From positions 372,001 to 436,000 of the forward strand of contig JALBYF010000002.1 of the NCBI GenBank assembly GCA_023212725.1: a stretch of 64,000 nt of DNA. The letters run 5' to 3'. How positions within the stretch are numbered: the stretch's first letter is position 1; each line of letters begins with the position of its first letter. The translations under genes and the position numbers were made by a program. A model generated the notes under the pieces. It saw only the letters and a program-made list of their open reading frames with translations, had not been told where the DNA came from and searched no databases. Source of the DNA: Tranzscheliella williamsii (taxonomy: Eukaryota > Basidiomycota > Ustilaginomycetes > Ustilaginales > Ustilaginaceae). This document shows, one piece after another, positions 1 through 11,780 of this stretch.

Positions 1-747
1 ACCGAAGACGTACCCTAGGAGAGTGAGGAGGATGTTGATCATCAGGTCGCACGAGCACTGTTGTCACAATCAAGATATGTCTAGCTCCGTGTCAGTTCCG
101 GGCCTAGCACGAAGCAAGGCATGGATGCCATGCTCGCCACTACCTGTGTATACGCACACCGGTGATGAAAGCCACACCCGCCGGCGGCAAGATGATGGTC
201 ACTGTTCGGAGCCGGTAGGAAGGACGGGTTCATATAAGCGGTTAGACAGGTCCGTGAACGTGTGCCTAACAGTGATACGCAGCACGTACCAAGGATGAGA
301 AGGATATCGGAAGAGGATGTCATCTTGATTTTCGCTATGTGATGATGGTGAGCTTCAGAGGACGTAGTGAGGATGGAACTGACGAAATTGCTGGTTATCA
401 GCCCTATGACTTTAGTCAGTAAGTATGCACGTCGCAAGGGTCGTGCGTGTACTGGTGGAGGAGGTCGTAAATGCATCGGCGATTTCACTTGTGATCGGGA
501 GATGGCAGGTCCTACCCCGCAATTTCACTATATGTAGCCGGAGACGGCTACGACTGACAGCCGGCTACAGAAGCCAGAACCGAGGCCCAGCCTTCCTCGA
601 GCATCGTCGCAACACCAGTGCCGAACGGCCCACCTCGCTCCTCTATATACTGATGCTTGCAGGCTATCCACCTCATGCAAGCCTGAAGAGTTTCATAATA
701 CACGCTCTGCCACTTGACCGCTACTCCCAGGCACCCTCACCAACAAA
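1..747. other. Intergenic, no gene recognised
   Basis: No reading frame here looks like a known protein. Frames over this stretch are short, begin at non-ATG codons or overlap one another on both strands. The last 150 bases are the presumed promoter and leader of the enoyl-CoA hydratase gene that starts at 748. The left end may contain the flank of a gene outside the window. Confidence 0.5.
644..649 (+). promoter_or_regulatory. Possible TATA element of the enoyl-CoA hydratase gene
   Basis: TATATA lies about 100 bases before the ATG at 748, within CTCTATATACTG. The position suits a fungal core promoter. This is a motif match only; no transcript start can be seen. Confidence 0.3.
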
Positions 748-1898
748 ATGGCCGCCAACGATGGTTTGGTCATGCCGCAGGTGGGCTCGCATCTGATTCT
801 GACGACGCCAGCGCCACACGTCCTGCAAATGACTCTGAACCGACCCAAGCAGCTGAATGCTATGACGGATGCTATGGAGAAGGACATCTGCCGCGTGTTC
901 GACTGGTTCGAGCTCGAGCCATCGCTGTGGGTGATCATCCTCGCTGGTCGAGGACGAGCGTTCTGCGCGGGACAGGATCTCAAAGACTGGCTGGACAAGA
1001 ACCGCACCGCGCAGACCGTCCGACACGCCAGTGGTGAGCCAATGCAGGCGCAGTCCGAGGTAGAAATCTCGCTGGAACGGCTTAAGCGCGGCGGTTTCGG
1101 TGGCATGAGCGCACGCCGCAGCGCCAAGCCCATCATTGCCGCTGTCGACGGTATCTGCATGGGCGGCGGCACAGAGACCATCCTCAACTGCGATCTGGTG
1201 GTGGCAAGCACCAGATCCGTCATCGGCCTGCCCGAGGTCGCTAGAGGGGTGGTAGCAGCCATGGGCGGCATCCCGAGACTGACACAGCTTTGTGGACACG
1301 TAAGTCGTTGCCACCACACACTCACCACTCATGACTCCTTCTCCACTGTCTAACCTCCTCACCTCCCCGTGCTACCGACCCATGGAATGCTGCTTGGCAC
1401 TTGCAGCAACGAGCCTCGGAGCTTCTGTTGCTGGGCAAGCCGATCTCGGCGAAAGAGGCTCACGAGCGATACAATATGGTCAACCGGCTGGTAGAGGTCG
1501 CCAAGTCCACCTCCGACGAGCTAGGCCAAGCGGCGGTGGACAAGGTTGCGGTGGAGCTGGCGTGGCAGCTGACGCAAAACAGCCCTGACAGCGTGCTGGT
1601 CACCAAACAGGCGCTCGTGCTGGCTCGCGATGCCGCCGGCCAAGATATCGATGCCTCGGCGCAGACCAACATGCTCTCCGACCGGAGCCGGCTTCTCTAT
1701 GTTGGCAAGAATATCAACGAAGGCCTCGATGCTTTCAAGGGTGTAAGTCGCCGCTTGCTCGCAACACTATCGCGCACACACTAACGCTTTCTCGGGTCAT
1801 TGTCGGCGGCTTCGTCGTGGTCGTAGAAACGCAACCCGACATGGTTCAATCCGATCCCCCTTCAGCCTGTCGGTGCTCAGAACAAGGCCAAACTGTAG
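748..1898 (+). CDS. Peroxisomal enoyl-CoA hydratase/isomerase (crotonase family), three exons
   Basis: Three exons join in frame: 748-1299, 1407-1742 and 1827-1898, with GTAAGT donors and CAG/TAG acceptors, giving 319 residues. The crotonase fold is clear. There is an AFCAGQDLKD oxyanion-hole segment near residue 71 and a GGGTE segment. The two glutamates that catalyse hydration in the family are present at E143 (GGGTE) and E163 (GLPEV), so the enzyme should be active on an acyl-CoA substrate. The protein ends in AKL, a functional variant of the SKL peroxisomal signal, and this signal is carried by the tiny last exon of 23 codons plus stop. Peroxisomal beta-oxidation or a related acyl-CoA pathway is the likely role. 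Siderophore biosynthesis in smuts also uses a peroxisomal enoyl-CoA hydratase, but no siderophore gene is visible here to support that. The start ATG has the context CAACAAAATGG. Confidence 0.9.
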
Positions 1899-4800
1899 CG
1901 GTGGTAACCCTCTCAATCTATGCTGGATGCGACGCCGGGCCAGATAGCATACGAGGCGACTTGACGCTATGTTAGAGCAGACTAGCTGTGTAGACTCGCA
2001 CGCGGAGCTCTCTCAACGACGGAAGCTGGAGCACACGGGCTGACCTGAGCGGTCACGCTGAGAGACCCTTGAGCGTTGACACTCCGGCCAGCCATGGCAC
2101 TGGCGAAGCCGAGCGCAGATCGAGAGCAAACCCCGACATGCAGCAGGCACAGTGAGAAACGATGCAAAGATGAGCTAGGCCCGAGGCTCCGACCATCTGG
2201 TCGCACATCGGACACGGGCGCATCGGGCTCGAGCCATGCGTAGCTGCAGCTGCAGCACGGTCGCAGGTTTTTAAATGGTGCGGCAGGCCCCTGCGGAAGG
2301 CGGTGGACTGCGCAAAGCCAGGACCGTCCAGCGCACCGCCTGTACAGGATGTGTGCGGCGGGGCCACGATTGCGCGCATAGACGAAAACGCGGAGGCGCG
2401 AAACCAATGTCGACATTGGCCAGCGAGCGACAGAACTTGCTCGATTGGAATGCTTCTGACGTTTGCCAACTGTAAAATGCTGCTGGGCGGGAAGGGTGGA
2501 ACGGTCGACGGCAATGAAGGAATGGCGCTGATGCAGTCGTCCAGGCGAAGCCGGATAGAAATTCGTGAATGATGTAGTTTCATGGCGGCGTTGCTGCCTC
2601 GTGGAGGGCGGAGTGAGTCGAGCAAGTCCTGGATCGTTTGAGTGTGGGAAAGTAAGTGAAGGCCATTGTCACGTAGCAGCGAGCATCCAGGTCTCTCTGC
2701 TAATGCTGATTACGTGCGACCACGTTGCATGTCTTATAGACGGCAGAGAAAGGCAAGGCGTTCAAGTTGCTCTTGATCGATGCCCTGCATGGGTACATAA
2801 TTATAGCTGACTTACGCAGCCTGACGGAAGGCTCGAGCTGTTCAGCTTCCGACCGCGGCGACACATTGCAGAAGATGGATCGATCCGAGCGGTGATCGAA
2901 ATGAGCGAACTACGTTCCAGAGGCGGTACAGCGGTACAGACCAAGCTACCGTCACGCTGATCGTGTCCGCCATGGCCGTGTCGCGCTGGCCGCACGTCTT
3001 TACGACGCTTCTCTCAGCCGCAAACCCGCTCTCCACAGCGGTTCGCTCTCGAACAGTACCGCCGTAGCTTTCTCCATCTGTCAGCTTCCGGACAAAGTCG
3101 ATAAGAGAGCTCAGTGGTGTCAGCATTGTGATTGCCTGCCGCGACACGTTTGGATCTCCGTTTCGGCGTTCAATCCGCATTTGGCCGCGTGGCGATGCAG
3201 GAACAGGAGGGCAGGCTCTAGTCAGTCGGCTTTCGTCCCAATCACCGCTCTTTTGATCTCTTGGATCACATCTTGCAGCCAGCGTACAGCCCTCTGACAG
3301 TAAAATAGCACAAAGGCATACCATCTCGGGCGTTCCACGCAGGCCTGGCCCGCTGGGGAACACCTCCACAACGTGGGAAACATTCGAGCCACCGCTCGTA
3401 CAGCCGGTGCCGTCGCGTGTGTCGTTTCCACCGATTTTTTTGCCCATTTTTCGCTCTCCTTTTTGAAACCCATTTCTGCTGTCTGCGGCCTGTTACGTTG
3501 ATGTTGAGAAGGGTCGACAAGAGTCTACCGGCCAGCGAGTCTGGCAGTATCACGTGCTCCATCCTTCGACAGACGAGAACAGCCATCAGGCAAGACAGCC
3601 ACCGATGGTTACCGATGCGCTCAGTATGCACCCAAGGGCTCGTTGCCTGGACCGACAAGGAAAGTCGACGATGCTGCCTCTGTTAGATTGACCATGAAGG
3701 CACCTCCCCACGCTGACGGAGAAAAGTTCTGGAGACCTGGCCATGAGGCCGTGCACGGTGAAAGGTGCCCTACCGCCGAGAGGCTCCGAGGGCGAAGGTC
3801 GCGCTGCAGATAGTATGGCATAGCGGAGCAGCAAACTTTAATGTTCGTCATGCTCATGCGCAGATGCATCGGAGCGCTAAGATCGTCCCGTCCTGCCTCG
3901 GACCGATGTGGGCCGACTGGTCATGTCCAAATCACACCGCCAACGTACTAGCCCATCCCCAAAGCGCCCACGGATGAAGTGCGCTGTAAATATGCACGCC
4001 GGTCAACTCGAACTGCTCTCGACGTCGAAAATGTAGGGAAAACGGTGGTTTCTGGGCCATTATTGCTGCAGAATTTTGAGCGTGCATGACGGCGGTCTTA
4101 GGGTTAGCAAACCTTTTCCCACAAATACGATGCTCTGGCGCCAGGCGAGGCAACATAGCATCCGACTCCGGACTCTGGTTTCCGGCCGCCTTGTCATTGA
4201 GTCCATGATCAGCAGCACTTAGACCAGGACCGGTACAAGTACGTGTCACTGCGAGCACGCAGTGCTCGGCAATGTCAGAACGTGAACGGGTCCAGTGTGC
4301 GAAGAGCGACGAGCGAAGCGGCATGTTAAGCGACACGTAGTCCCGCAGGCGCGTGCTTCTGCCGGGACTTCACGTCTGCAAGCAACCCGAAGAACCTTGC
4401 TCTCGACCTGCGCCTCAGCGCCAACCGCAAGCTCGTCTCAGCTGAGTGCACTAGTGCGCTGGTGGAGCGGGTACGCATTCGCAAAGTGAGTTTAACCGGT
4501 AACACCGCCGCGGCGATGCGGCGAGCTAAGGTGGTAAGCGCACATAGCTACATCTTGGCCTGCGCAGGCGACAGACAAGGTTCGCAACTGCAAAACACCC
4601 AATGAGGAAATCAGCCCGTGCGGCACCTCTCTGTCACCACCCACCCATGTGATTCTTAGCTGCGTGGCAGACTTGGGCCTTACCCCCATCACGAAAGCCT
4701 GCTACCTTCCGTGTGCTCCGTGTCTTGCTGACGTGCTATTTTGGTCCTGTCTCGACTAACCTCGTTCGGTGACCGATACGTGATAGATGTGATACCAAGT

Positions 4801-5336
4801 CTTCGTCGCTAGACTGAATACGAACGCGGCTTTGCGGACCCGTGCCGTAGCGCAGGGACGGCAACCGTAGCGGACGGGAATGTACGTTGATGCCAGTCTT
4901 TCGCCTCTCAGGCGGGCCGATGCGGTCCGTAGGTGCAGATGGCGGCAACAGCGGCTCGATGAGGCTTGGCACACTGCCCGGCAACCGGTGTGGGTTGGCA
5001 AGTATATCCTTGGCTAGTCAGCCGAGTTGTTGGAAGAACGGTAGCAATGCATGGTGACTTGACGATGGCATTTTCTGCTGATGGCTGCGGGGAGAACTGG
5101 CAGGCGGCGGGCAACTCTACAGTGTATAGACAGACAATCACAGCGGGTACCTGCGCTGGCACTACTGTTATCAAGGAACGTAGATCGAGTGTGTCACGTC
5201 TCATAAGGAATGGCTACACGGGCGAGTCCCTCTCAGCTTCGCTGGTTAAGCATTCATGCAATGCGTTACAAAATCACAGCTGTTTCAAGGTCCGAGGCTG
5301 GTGTCTTTTTCCGAGTCCATTTTGGTGACCCTTCGT
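1899..5336. other. Gene-poor region, left of the MITE
   Basis: About 3.4 kb in which I recognise no protein. Open frames of up to about 200 codons occur (for example minus 2842-3447 and minus 2053-2625), but they overlap other frames, start at non-ATG codons or show no family features. Small secreted-protein or RNA genes could be missed here. Confidence 0.45.
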
Positions 5337-5344
5337 TTAATAAT

Positions 5345-5402
5345 GGGAAATGATTCATCGACCCGCTAATTCACTAACCCGACCCGGTTTCCCGATCAGC
5401 GA
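5345..5402 (+). repeat. Left terminal inverted repeat of the MITE
   Basis: 58 bp, matching the reverse complement of 5669-5726 at 56 positions. Confidence 0.9.
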
Positions 5403-5668
5403 TCTGGGCGGGTGCTTTCGTTCAGCAGTCACAGTAGCTATGATCACAATCACCACATCGTTGTTGTTACATGTTATGTACTGTACTTTGGGAGACCACC
5501 AAGGCCTCTTGGAGATGGGTAGCGCTAATCAGGCATCTGAAGCCTGCGGCCATCCAGCAGACAGGTGCTCAATCATTGCTTACAACAACATCACAGGCTC
5601 TGCATGTTGTTCGTCATTCACACTATATGTTGACTTAGGTCATTGGTGGCAAAATTGAATTAAAAAGG

Positions 5669-5726
5669 TCGCTGATCGGGAATCCGGGTCGGGTTAGTGA
5701 GTTAGCGGGTCGATGAATCATTTCCC
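5669..5726 (-). repeat. Right terminal inverted repeat of the MITE
   Basis: 58 bp, inverted partner of 5345-5402 with two substitutions. Confidence 0.9.
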
Positions 5727-5734
5727 TTAATTAT

Positions 5735-8452
5735 AGCCGCTGCGTGCACGGCCGGAGCAGCGTGCTAATCTTTTGATACAAAAATGGAACAGGATGCACA
5801 GCGAGACGGATCCAGGCTCGGGAAGGCTCAGCTGCTTGGCACCAGCTTCGCCGGATAGTGGCTTGGCCCGGATGTTCTGGTTATGTTCCCAAGCGAAGGT
5901 TTGTAGTCGACCGCGGGAGACGAACTGAGACAGCTTCCGCAGCATGCATGCTTTTCTTATTCGCAATATATACCCAGAATCGTACTTCTCAGGTACCGCC
6001 ACACTTCTGCCTTCCCGGTTGAAGACAACGTCGGTTCAGCCGCTGAACGAACGCGTACAGTGCGGTACACATCCCGACACCATAAATCGCAACCCTTTCC
6101 TAGGGTCTTTTCGAAAGGGAGATCTTCGAACGTGTGCAACTAGCGAAGCGGTCCCTCCGACGCTAATTCCTGATCAACCGCTTCCTCGGTATTCTCTCGT
6201 CGCTTCAGGAATCCTTACGCGCTTAATCCGGTAGGTACAGAGCGAAGCGCACGGCAAAGACGGATAATCGGCTATTGTTCGTATCCGCTATCTTTCGTTT
6301 AGCGTTTATTATCGCCGGTGATCGACCCTTCCGCTTTAGGTAATTGCTGATCCGCTGGCTACCGGTTTCTTCGAGGAAAAGATGTCTTGAAATGCTGCTG
6401 TAGCCATAGCGAACTACTCCTCTTTGTCTATGTACTGTACAAGTAGCTCAACTGTACTGGGAAGAGGAACTCAGCCGAACCAAGAGCCAGTGATTGGCGT
6501 CTGTTCTCAGGAAGCCATACAAGTGCAAGGTTGTGGTCGAATCTGTTCGACATTGTCTTACTATTCCTTAAAATGGACAACGATTGTTAACACGATTTTT
6601 TCCTTGCTTGTCAAGCCCGAAGCTAGGGCAAGGACTTAGCGAGCCAGCTCTTTGTGCCTAACATGGCCCGCAGCTGATAAGTTCGCAGTCGGATTGTTCG
6701 CCCTATCCGACGGGAGAAAGTGCCGGGGCGCGGGCCAGCCGAGAGAAGGGAGTTAAGAACCGACATGGTATTTTGTGGCTTGATAGAAGCTCTCAACGAT
6801 TAAGCTCGTCCGTTTCAGGCAGAAAGAGACCATCACGATATAACTTCAAGTAATAGTAGTGCGCGCCCCGCTCTCGGGTTTGTTCCATTACAAGCGGCTA
6901 ATGACTTGGAAATCTGAGAATCCAAGCGCAAGCCACTCAAGCCTGTCCTCGTACCTCTGAGCTAATTAACATGGAAGCTTGTTGCTTCTCCCGTCTCCAG
7001 CTCGGCGCGGCTGCGGTCGTGTGCAGCACGATACTGGCTGTTGAGACTTGATAAGCTTAAAGGATCGACACTGTCCGATCGTTCTGTGCCTTACGTTGCC
7101 CAAGTCGCGGCGGCTTGGGTGTAGGCAAACCACCAAGGGGAAGATAGGCATAGTGGCAGGCTGTGTTCATCTTCCATGTCCGCTTCACACGTAGGCAGGC
7201 TCTACAATGCTTTCCGGTCGAAGTTTGCCGGGGCGAGTTGCCGGTGCAGTGCTACTGGATGGCTTGGGAAGCGAGCAGCCTATTCCTTTCTGGGACCGAC
7301 GGCCCATCCGTCCTAGTGCTGCGCATTATTATGCGCCTCTTTGCAGAATCGCAGTCTCTCCATGCTCTTAGACGGCAGCGAAAAGATCTCGATTCATACG
7401 GTAGCGTAGGCCATGACGCTTCCTGATCGATCGCTGTTCTCCGTACAGCTTTACAGACGGAGCGGGGAATACCATCATGATATCATGCGCTGCTAACCGT
7501 CTCTCAACAAATGCAATTCTAATGCTTCTATACTACTCTCTTTATTTTCTCACGGCCTGCTGTCGGAGTGAGGGCTGCAACTCTCACGCATGGCAGGATC
7601 GAGATAGCGCTTTGACTGTTCTTATTGCTGCCAAATTTAGCGGCAGAGCGTGGGCGAACGTAGCTGCATCCATGCCCGTTTGTGTCGTTTAAACCGACCT
7701 AGTCACCAACCGCAGATCTATCTCTTTCCTGCAATCAGTGGTATGATCCGTGTCTCGCAGCAAGATCAGTAACTGCAACAACTGCTACGTTAGGTAAACA
7801 AATATCACCACAAAGACCTACTTACCGGGAACGACCGCTGCAATGATAATGCTTGCCAGTCGTTACAGATTCAGCACCTGTGTCAGTAGCACCATTTGTC
7901 TTCGGTGCCTTGAGGCTGGCCGTCGTACGCTCAGAATCAGCTCGGCGTGAATTTAAGAGAAAGGAAAACAGATGCAAAGCCGAGAAGGATAGCCGTGTAG
8001 CCAGCTGGCTGCGCGGCGCTTGATTCATCGATACTGGTCTGCAGAGCCAATACTGTGTCTCCTATGGGATGCAGCTTAGGCAGTCGTGTCACGACAACGA
8101 GCTGCTCCTGCGGGGGTGCCTGTAGCCGATCGTGCTGAAAAGGATCTGAGGCCCTGCAAGACGGCTGGCTGTCTTACGCGTTTTTGGGGCTATATCGAGG
8201 GTTCGCTGCTCGGAGAAGGCGGCAGCTGCTGGCTTCGCAGACTCGTCCGGACGTGTGCATTTCCAGGATGATGGCAGTCTGATCCCTCTGGCATCAGGTC
8301 AGCCAGATTACTGCTGATCCGTTGGGCGAAGTGGTTCATTTGGCTTCAAGCTCCAATCGTGGGTTTTCTGGTGCCTACCACCCAGGTCCACCACGCGCTC
8401 ATCGCAGCCCTTGTTTTACTCCCCAGCGGAGTTATAAGCAGCTCGGCCAGCA
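5735..8452. other. Gene-poor region, right of the MITE
   Basis: About 2.7 kb without a recognisable gene. From roughly 6000 to 7700 the base composition is more even than in nearby genes, with repeated GCGAAGCG-like words (for example near 6142 and 6242) and no long open frame. It could be old transposon debris or organelle-derived DNA, but I see no protein or rRNA similarity that decides this. Confidence 0.4.
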
Positions 8453-9472
8453 TTGCCTCGCACCTCGGTCGGTCCAAAGTCAAGCCTGAGAAACGACTCT
8501 CACCATGATTCGTCTTGCTTGCTCGCTTTCTCGCCCGGCTTCCTAGCTTCGTCCTTCTGCATTAGTTTCCGTAGTGGCGGAGATGCTTCTCGACTTTGCC
8601 ACCCATTTCTTGAATTCATGCCGTTCTGCTTTCCTGGTTGTGTGGTCCTATCCCGCTCCATTGCCCTCTGCTCTCCATGGCATCCGGCTGCCATGAACGA
8701 GCATCCACTGATATCCTCCCAAGCGTTTTGGTCGCTTCTCCGTCCGCAGGCCATGTTCATGTCTTCGGCATGGCGTGTCTGTACCTCTTCTCCTCGGTCT
8801 AGATCCAGCCCTGATCTCGGCCCTTTGGGTTTTACTAGGCCCAGCCCACGTATTTCTCAACCCAATCGTTTCGCTTCGATCCGTTTCGTTGCCATACTGT
8901 GCTGCAGCTTGACTTCCGTCCTGCAGACCGGTCTCTTTACCCGCAGAGGTCTTTTTCCGCTTATGCCTGTGGGTATAGCTTCCTGGCCTCTGCCTGTGAT
9001 CAAGTTCCTGTGCGACTCCTCGTCCGGAGGCACCCTGCCGCAAGCGATCTGGCCTCTCATGGCACGGTGGGCGTGGCTGGCATTGCTTGACACTTACCTG
9101 ATTGATTCAGATTCCTGCTTCGCCCAGGCATCTTGGGCAGCTTCTCGGCCTACCGCCCTGTACCATCACCGAGTGGTCGCGTTTCACTTATAAGCCAGGC
9201 CCTCGGAGCCTCGGTGATGGTCTCACATCCCCAACTCCATCTTCTTTCCTCGTTCTACTCCCTTCAGCCCTGTTGTCTTCTGCTTCCGTCATCCTTTCTC
9301 GTCTGGCTTCCCAATCGCATCAGTTGCTCGTATCGCTGTTTCCCTAGCACCACATTGCGAAAAAGACGCACATTCACATGCGAAGGCAGCTAGCTGTCAG
9401 CGAGCCTCCCATCTCCACCAACGTATATGCGCACACGACCTGCTTCATCGTCGCCTCGATCTATATTATACA
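8453..9472 (+). other. Pyrimidine-rich probable promoter and leader of the Zn2Cys6 gene
   Basis: Strongly C/T-rich on the plus strand, especially 9230-9340, as is common in fungal promoters and long 5' leaders of regulator genes. A frame of 246 codons (8453-9193) happens to be open, but its product is an uncharacteristic Ser/Arg/Cys mixture with no domain, so I do not call it a gene. It contains several upstream ATGs. Confidence 0.45.
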
Positions 9473-10940
9473 ATGTTGACCCCTATCAGTATCAACACTT
9501 CATCCCCGGGCAGATCGAGGTCGGAGTCGCCCTCACACAAAGCAGGCAGACCAAGCGAGAGCAAAAAGCTTGACATAGAGCTCGCTGCCAAAGCCAAGAC
9601 CATCAAGGAAAACGCCAAAGCCCGGAAAGAGTCAAAGGGTCCCATTCTCAAGCGCAAAATGGCCTGTGCTACTTGCCGACGACGAAAGGTATGATCATCA
9701 GCACGTCTATTTATGCTTGACGGGCCCGCTCCTTTACTCACACGTTTATCGGCCTCGGTATGTCCCGACCACCATCTTCGGTTGCTATCAGCTCCGATGC
9801 GACGCCGCTCGCCCTCGATGCTCTACCTGCGCCCGGTCTCAGGCTTCAGCAGAGGCTGCTGGTCATCCTTCTGCTGTGCCGCCCGGAGCCTGCTCCTACG
9901 ATTGTGACCAGCATGAGAAACCGTCTCCCAACCGCTTCTTCGCAAATGGTTCCTTCCACTCGCTCACCTTTCACAGCCATCCTCGCATGCCCATGACACC
10001 TTGCTACAATATGCCGACGCCGTTCAGCCCGCAAGGCGGTGTTGACAGCCTTAATCTGCTGCCACCTACCAGCCCACATGGAGTCTGGGCCTGGGGAGAC
10101 TTTCCTATGACACCTTCGCGGATACCTGCTACCGGATGCAATGCGGCTTCGTTCCATTCTTCCTCCTGCAACACCACCCCGATGATGACCACACCCACCC
10201 GACCCACCACACTCGGTTCGACGCCGATGCGGAGAATCATCAGCCCTAGCCTGGCAATCAATTCAGCACCCGTACAAGAACATGATCTCTTCTACTCGCC
10301 AGCAGGACAGGAGCAATGGACACCTTGTTCGGCTTTGAGTGCGGACTGCATGTCCTACAGCCCCATGGTTCAGTCGGTTTCAGAGGGCCTTGGCACGGTG
10401 ACCGGGCTCTCTTCGGCCGCTTCGACGCCTTTGCTGGCGCCTACACGTCTGCACCGCTCTCCCTTCTCTATGTCGCAGGATGTCGGCACCCCGTTCAGCA
10501 TGGCGCCATCCACGCCGTGTTCCGAGACGTTCGACATTAATTGCCTGGGACCTCCCATCATGCCTTCAAACATGCTCTCGCCGCACGAGCAGCAGCTCAA
10601 GTGCGCCAACTTTATCCAGTCGCTGGAGCCGGTGAATAGCAACGCATTCGACTTTTCGGGCGCCAACGCCATCCACTACGCCGACATGACCATGGGTCAC
10701 AACATGATGTCGGCCGACATGATGGAAATCGCCAGTGGTAACGACCTCGGCCTGATCGATGGCAGCGCCATGGATGAAAAACCGGAAAATCGCTTCGGCG
10801 GCACGCCTGCGTTCGATATGGACGAAGCGTCTTCGATGTTGGTGGCCGACCTCTCTTCGATGGGCTCATTGACCCTCTCTTCCGCAATGAACTCTGACCT
10901 CTTCAGCCATGTCCAGCCTGCTCCGAAATGGACCATGTGA
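9473..10940 (+). CDS. Zn(II)2Cys6 zinc-cluster transcription factor
   Basis: Two exons, 9473-9688 and 9792-10940, encode 454 residues. The 103-bp intron (GTATGA...ATCAG) splits the zinc cluster. Joined, the cluster reads CATCRRRKLRCD followed by RPRCSTC, and a sixth cysteine (GACSYD) lies about 20 residues further on. The basic RRRK and the KLRCD signature are diagnostic of fungal binuclear cluster DNA-binding domains. The gap before Cys6 is longer than the usual 6-8 residues. The N-terminus (about 60 residues) is Lys/Ser-rich. The C-terminal 370 residues are rich in Ser, Pro, Met and Thr, without the fungal-specific middle homology domain that many members carry, and probably form a disordered activation region. 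Targets are unknown. The ATG at 9473 follows a long pyrimidine-rich leader. Confidence 0.85.
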
Positions 10941-11780
10941 CCTCAGCGGTCCTCAACGCTGCCCTCTTTGCTTAACGTGGACGGGCTGCCCGGCTTGGTC
11001 GCCTTAAGCTTAGGTTTTTTCTCTCTGGGGATCGCCGTTGCAGCAAGACCTACTCGTCCGCTTCTTTGCTTATTTTTTCTGCACGCTGATGTGGCATGGC
11101 CGGCCTGACCTGGGTCTGGGGCCTTGGCTCATCCCATCATGCCCGCACTTACTCTTTCACAGTCCTTACCGCGTCTTGTCCCGGATCTATCGCCTCTTTT
11201 CTCGGTCCTTACCGCCTCTATTCTCGGTCCTTACCGCCTCTCCTATCGACTAGCCTTGTAGCTGTACGGCTCTTTCCCGACTCCGGTTCTCTGGCTCTGC
11301 TGCGTATCGTCACTGTCCTGAACTGTATCCCTCTCCACTGGGCCTGCCCTCTCGTCACAGTCGTTGTACCGCTTCGCTGCTCGCGCCAATTTCTTGTATT
11401 TCTAGCCATTCTGCTCCGTACGAACAGAGGGACCTTCCCTCTGCGTCGCTATACCCTTGCCAGGCTCGCTCTGCCACTGCTGGGCGGGTTTGCCAAATGC
11501 CAACATTCTTCGCTCCTTTTTGGGTGCAGACTGTGACTACATGCAGGTGGTAATCTAACACGGCCTGTTTTCAGCGGAAGCTGACATGTCATGCGCAACG
11601 ACAGACAGAAAAGGGAAGACCAAGCCGGCAAGGAGAAGGAGCGCTCGGCCCGCGGGGTTTGTGGCCACGCTCGCCCGACTGATGCAGATGATGTGAACTT
11701 ACGCTCCCGGATGGACTGCGTTTGAGCAGGCTGCTTCTTGCTTCCCTTCCGCCGTGAGCGCTTGGTCGACGTTGGCGGAC
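10941..11780. other. Intergenic between Zn2Cys6 and DUF7330-like genes
   Basis: Holds the presumed 3' UTR of the regulator and promoter of the next gene. It is pyrimidine-rich on the plus strand at 11150-11560. No credible coding frame was found. An acceptor-like TTTGAGCAG ends at 11729, in frame with the next gene. Confidence 0.4.
11200..11243 (+). repeat. Short tandem repeat, 22-bp unit, two copies
   Basis: TCTCGGTCCTTACCGCCTCT is repeated at 11200 and 11222, with degenerate CCTTACCGCG/CTATCGCCTC copies just upstream. It lies in non-coding sequence. Confidence 0.7.

Larger units (their letters stand above)
5337..5734. mobile_element. MITE with 58-bp terminal inverted repeats and 8-bp target duplication (hAT-like)
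   Basis: The element proper spans 5345-5726 (382 bp). Its ends, 5345-5402 and 5669-5726, are inverted copies of each other over 58 bp with only two mismatches (positions 25 and 44 of the repeat); both begin GGGAAATGATTCATCG read inward. The flanks are TTAATAAT (5337-5344) and TTAATTAT (5727-5734), a 7-of-8 match that looks like an 8-bp target-site duplication. That length is typical of hAT elements. The 266-bp core has no coding capacity, so any movement would need a transposase supplied elsewhere. High identity of the two ends suggests a fairly recent insertion. The superfamily is inferred from the duplication length and the CCCGACCCG-rich repeat only. Confidence 0.85.

Noticed and set aside
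1837..1855. tRNA B-box-like GGTTCAATCC
   Set aside because: It lies in the third exon of the enoyl-CoA hydratase gene and has no matching tRNA arms.
2842..3447. Minus-strand 201-codon frame as a gene
   Set aside because: No domain, signal peptide or codon bias like the neighbours; overlapped by equally long frames in other phases.
5350..5658. 102-codon plus-strand frame as a gene
   Set aside because: It lies inside the MITE, starts within the inverted repeat and has no protein features.
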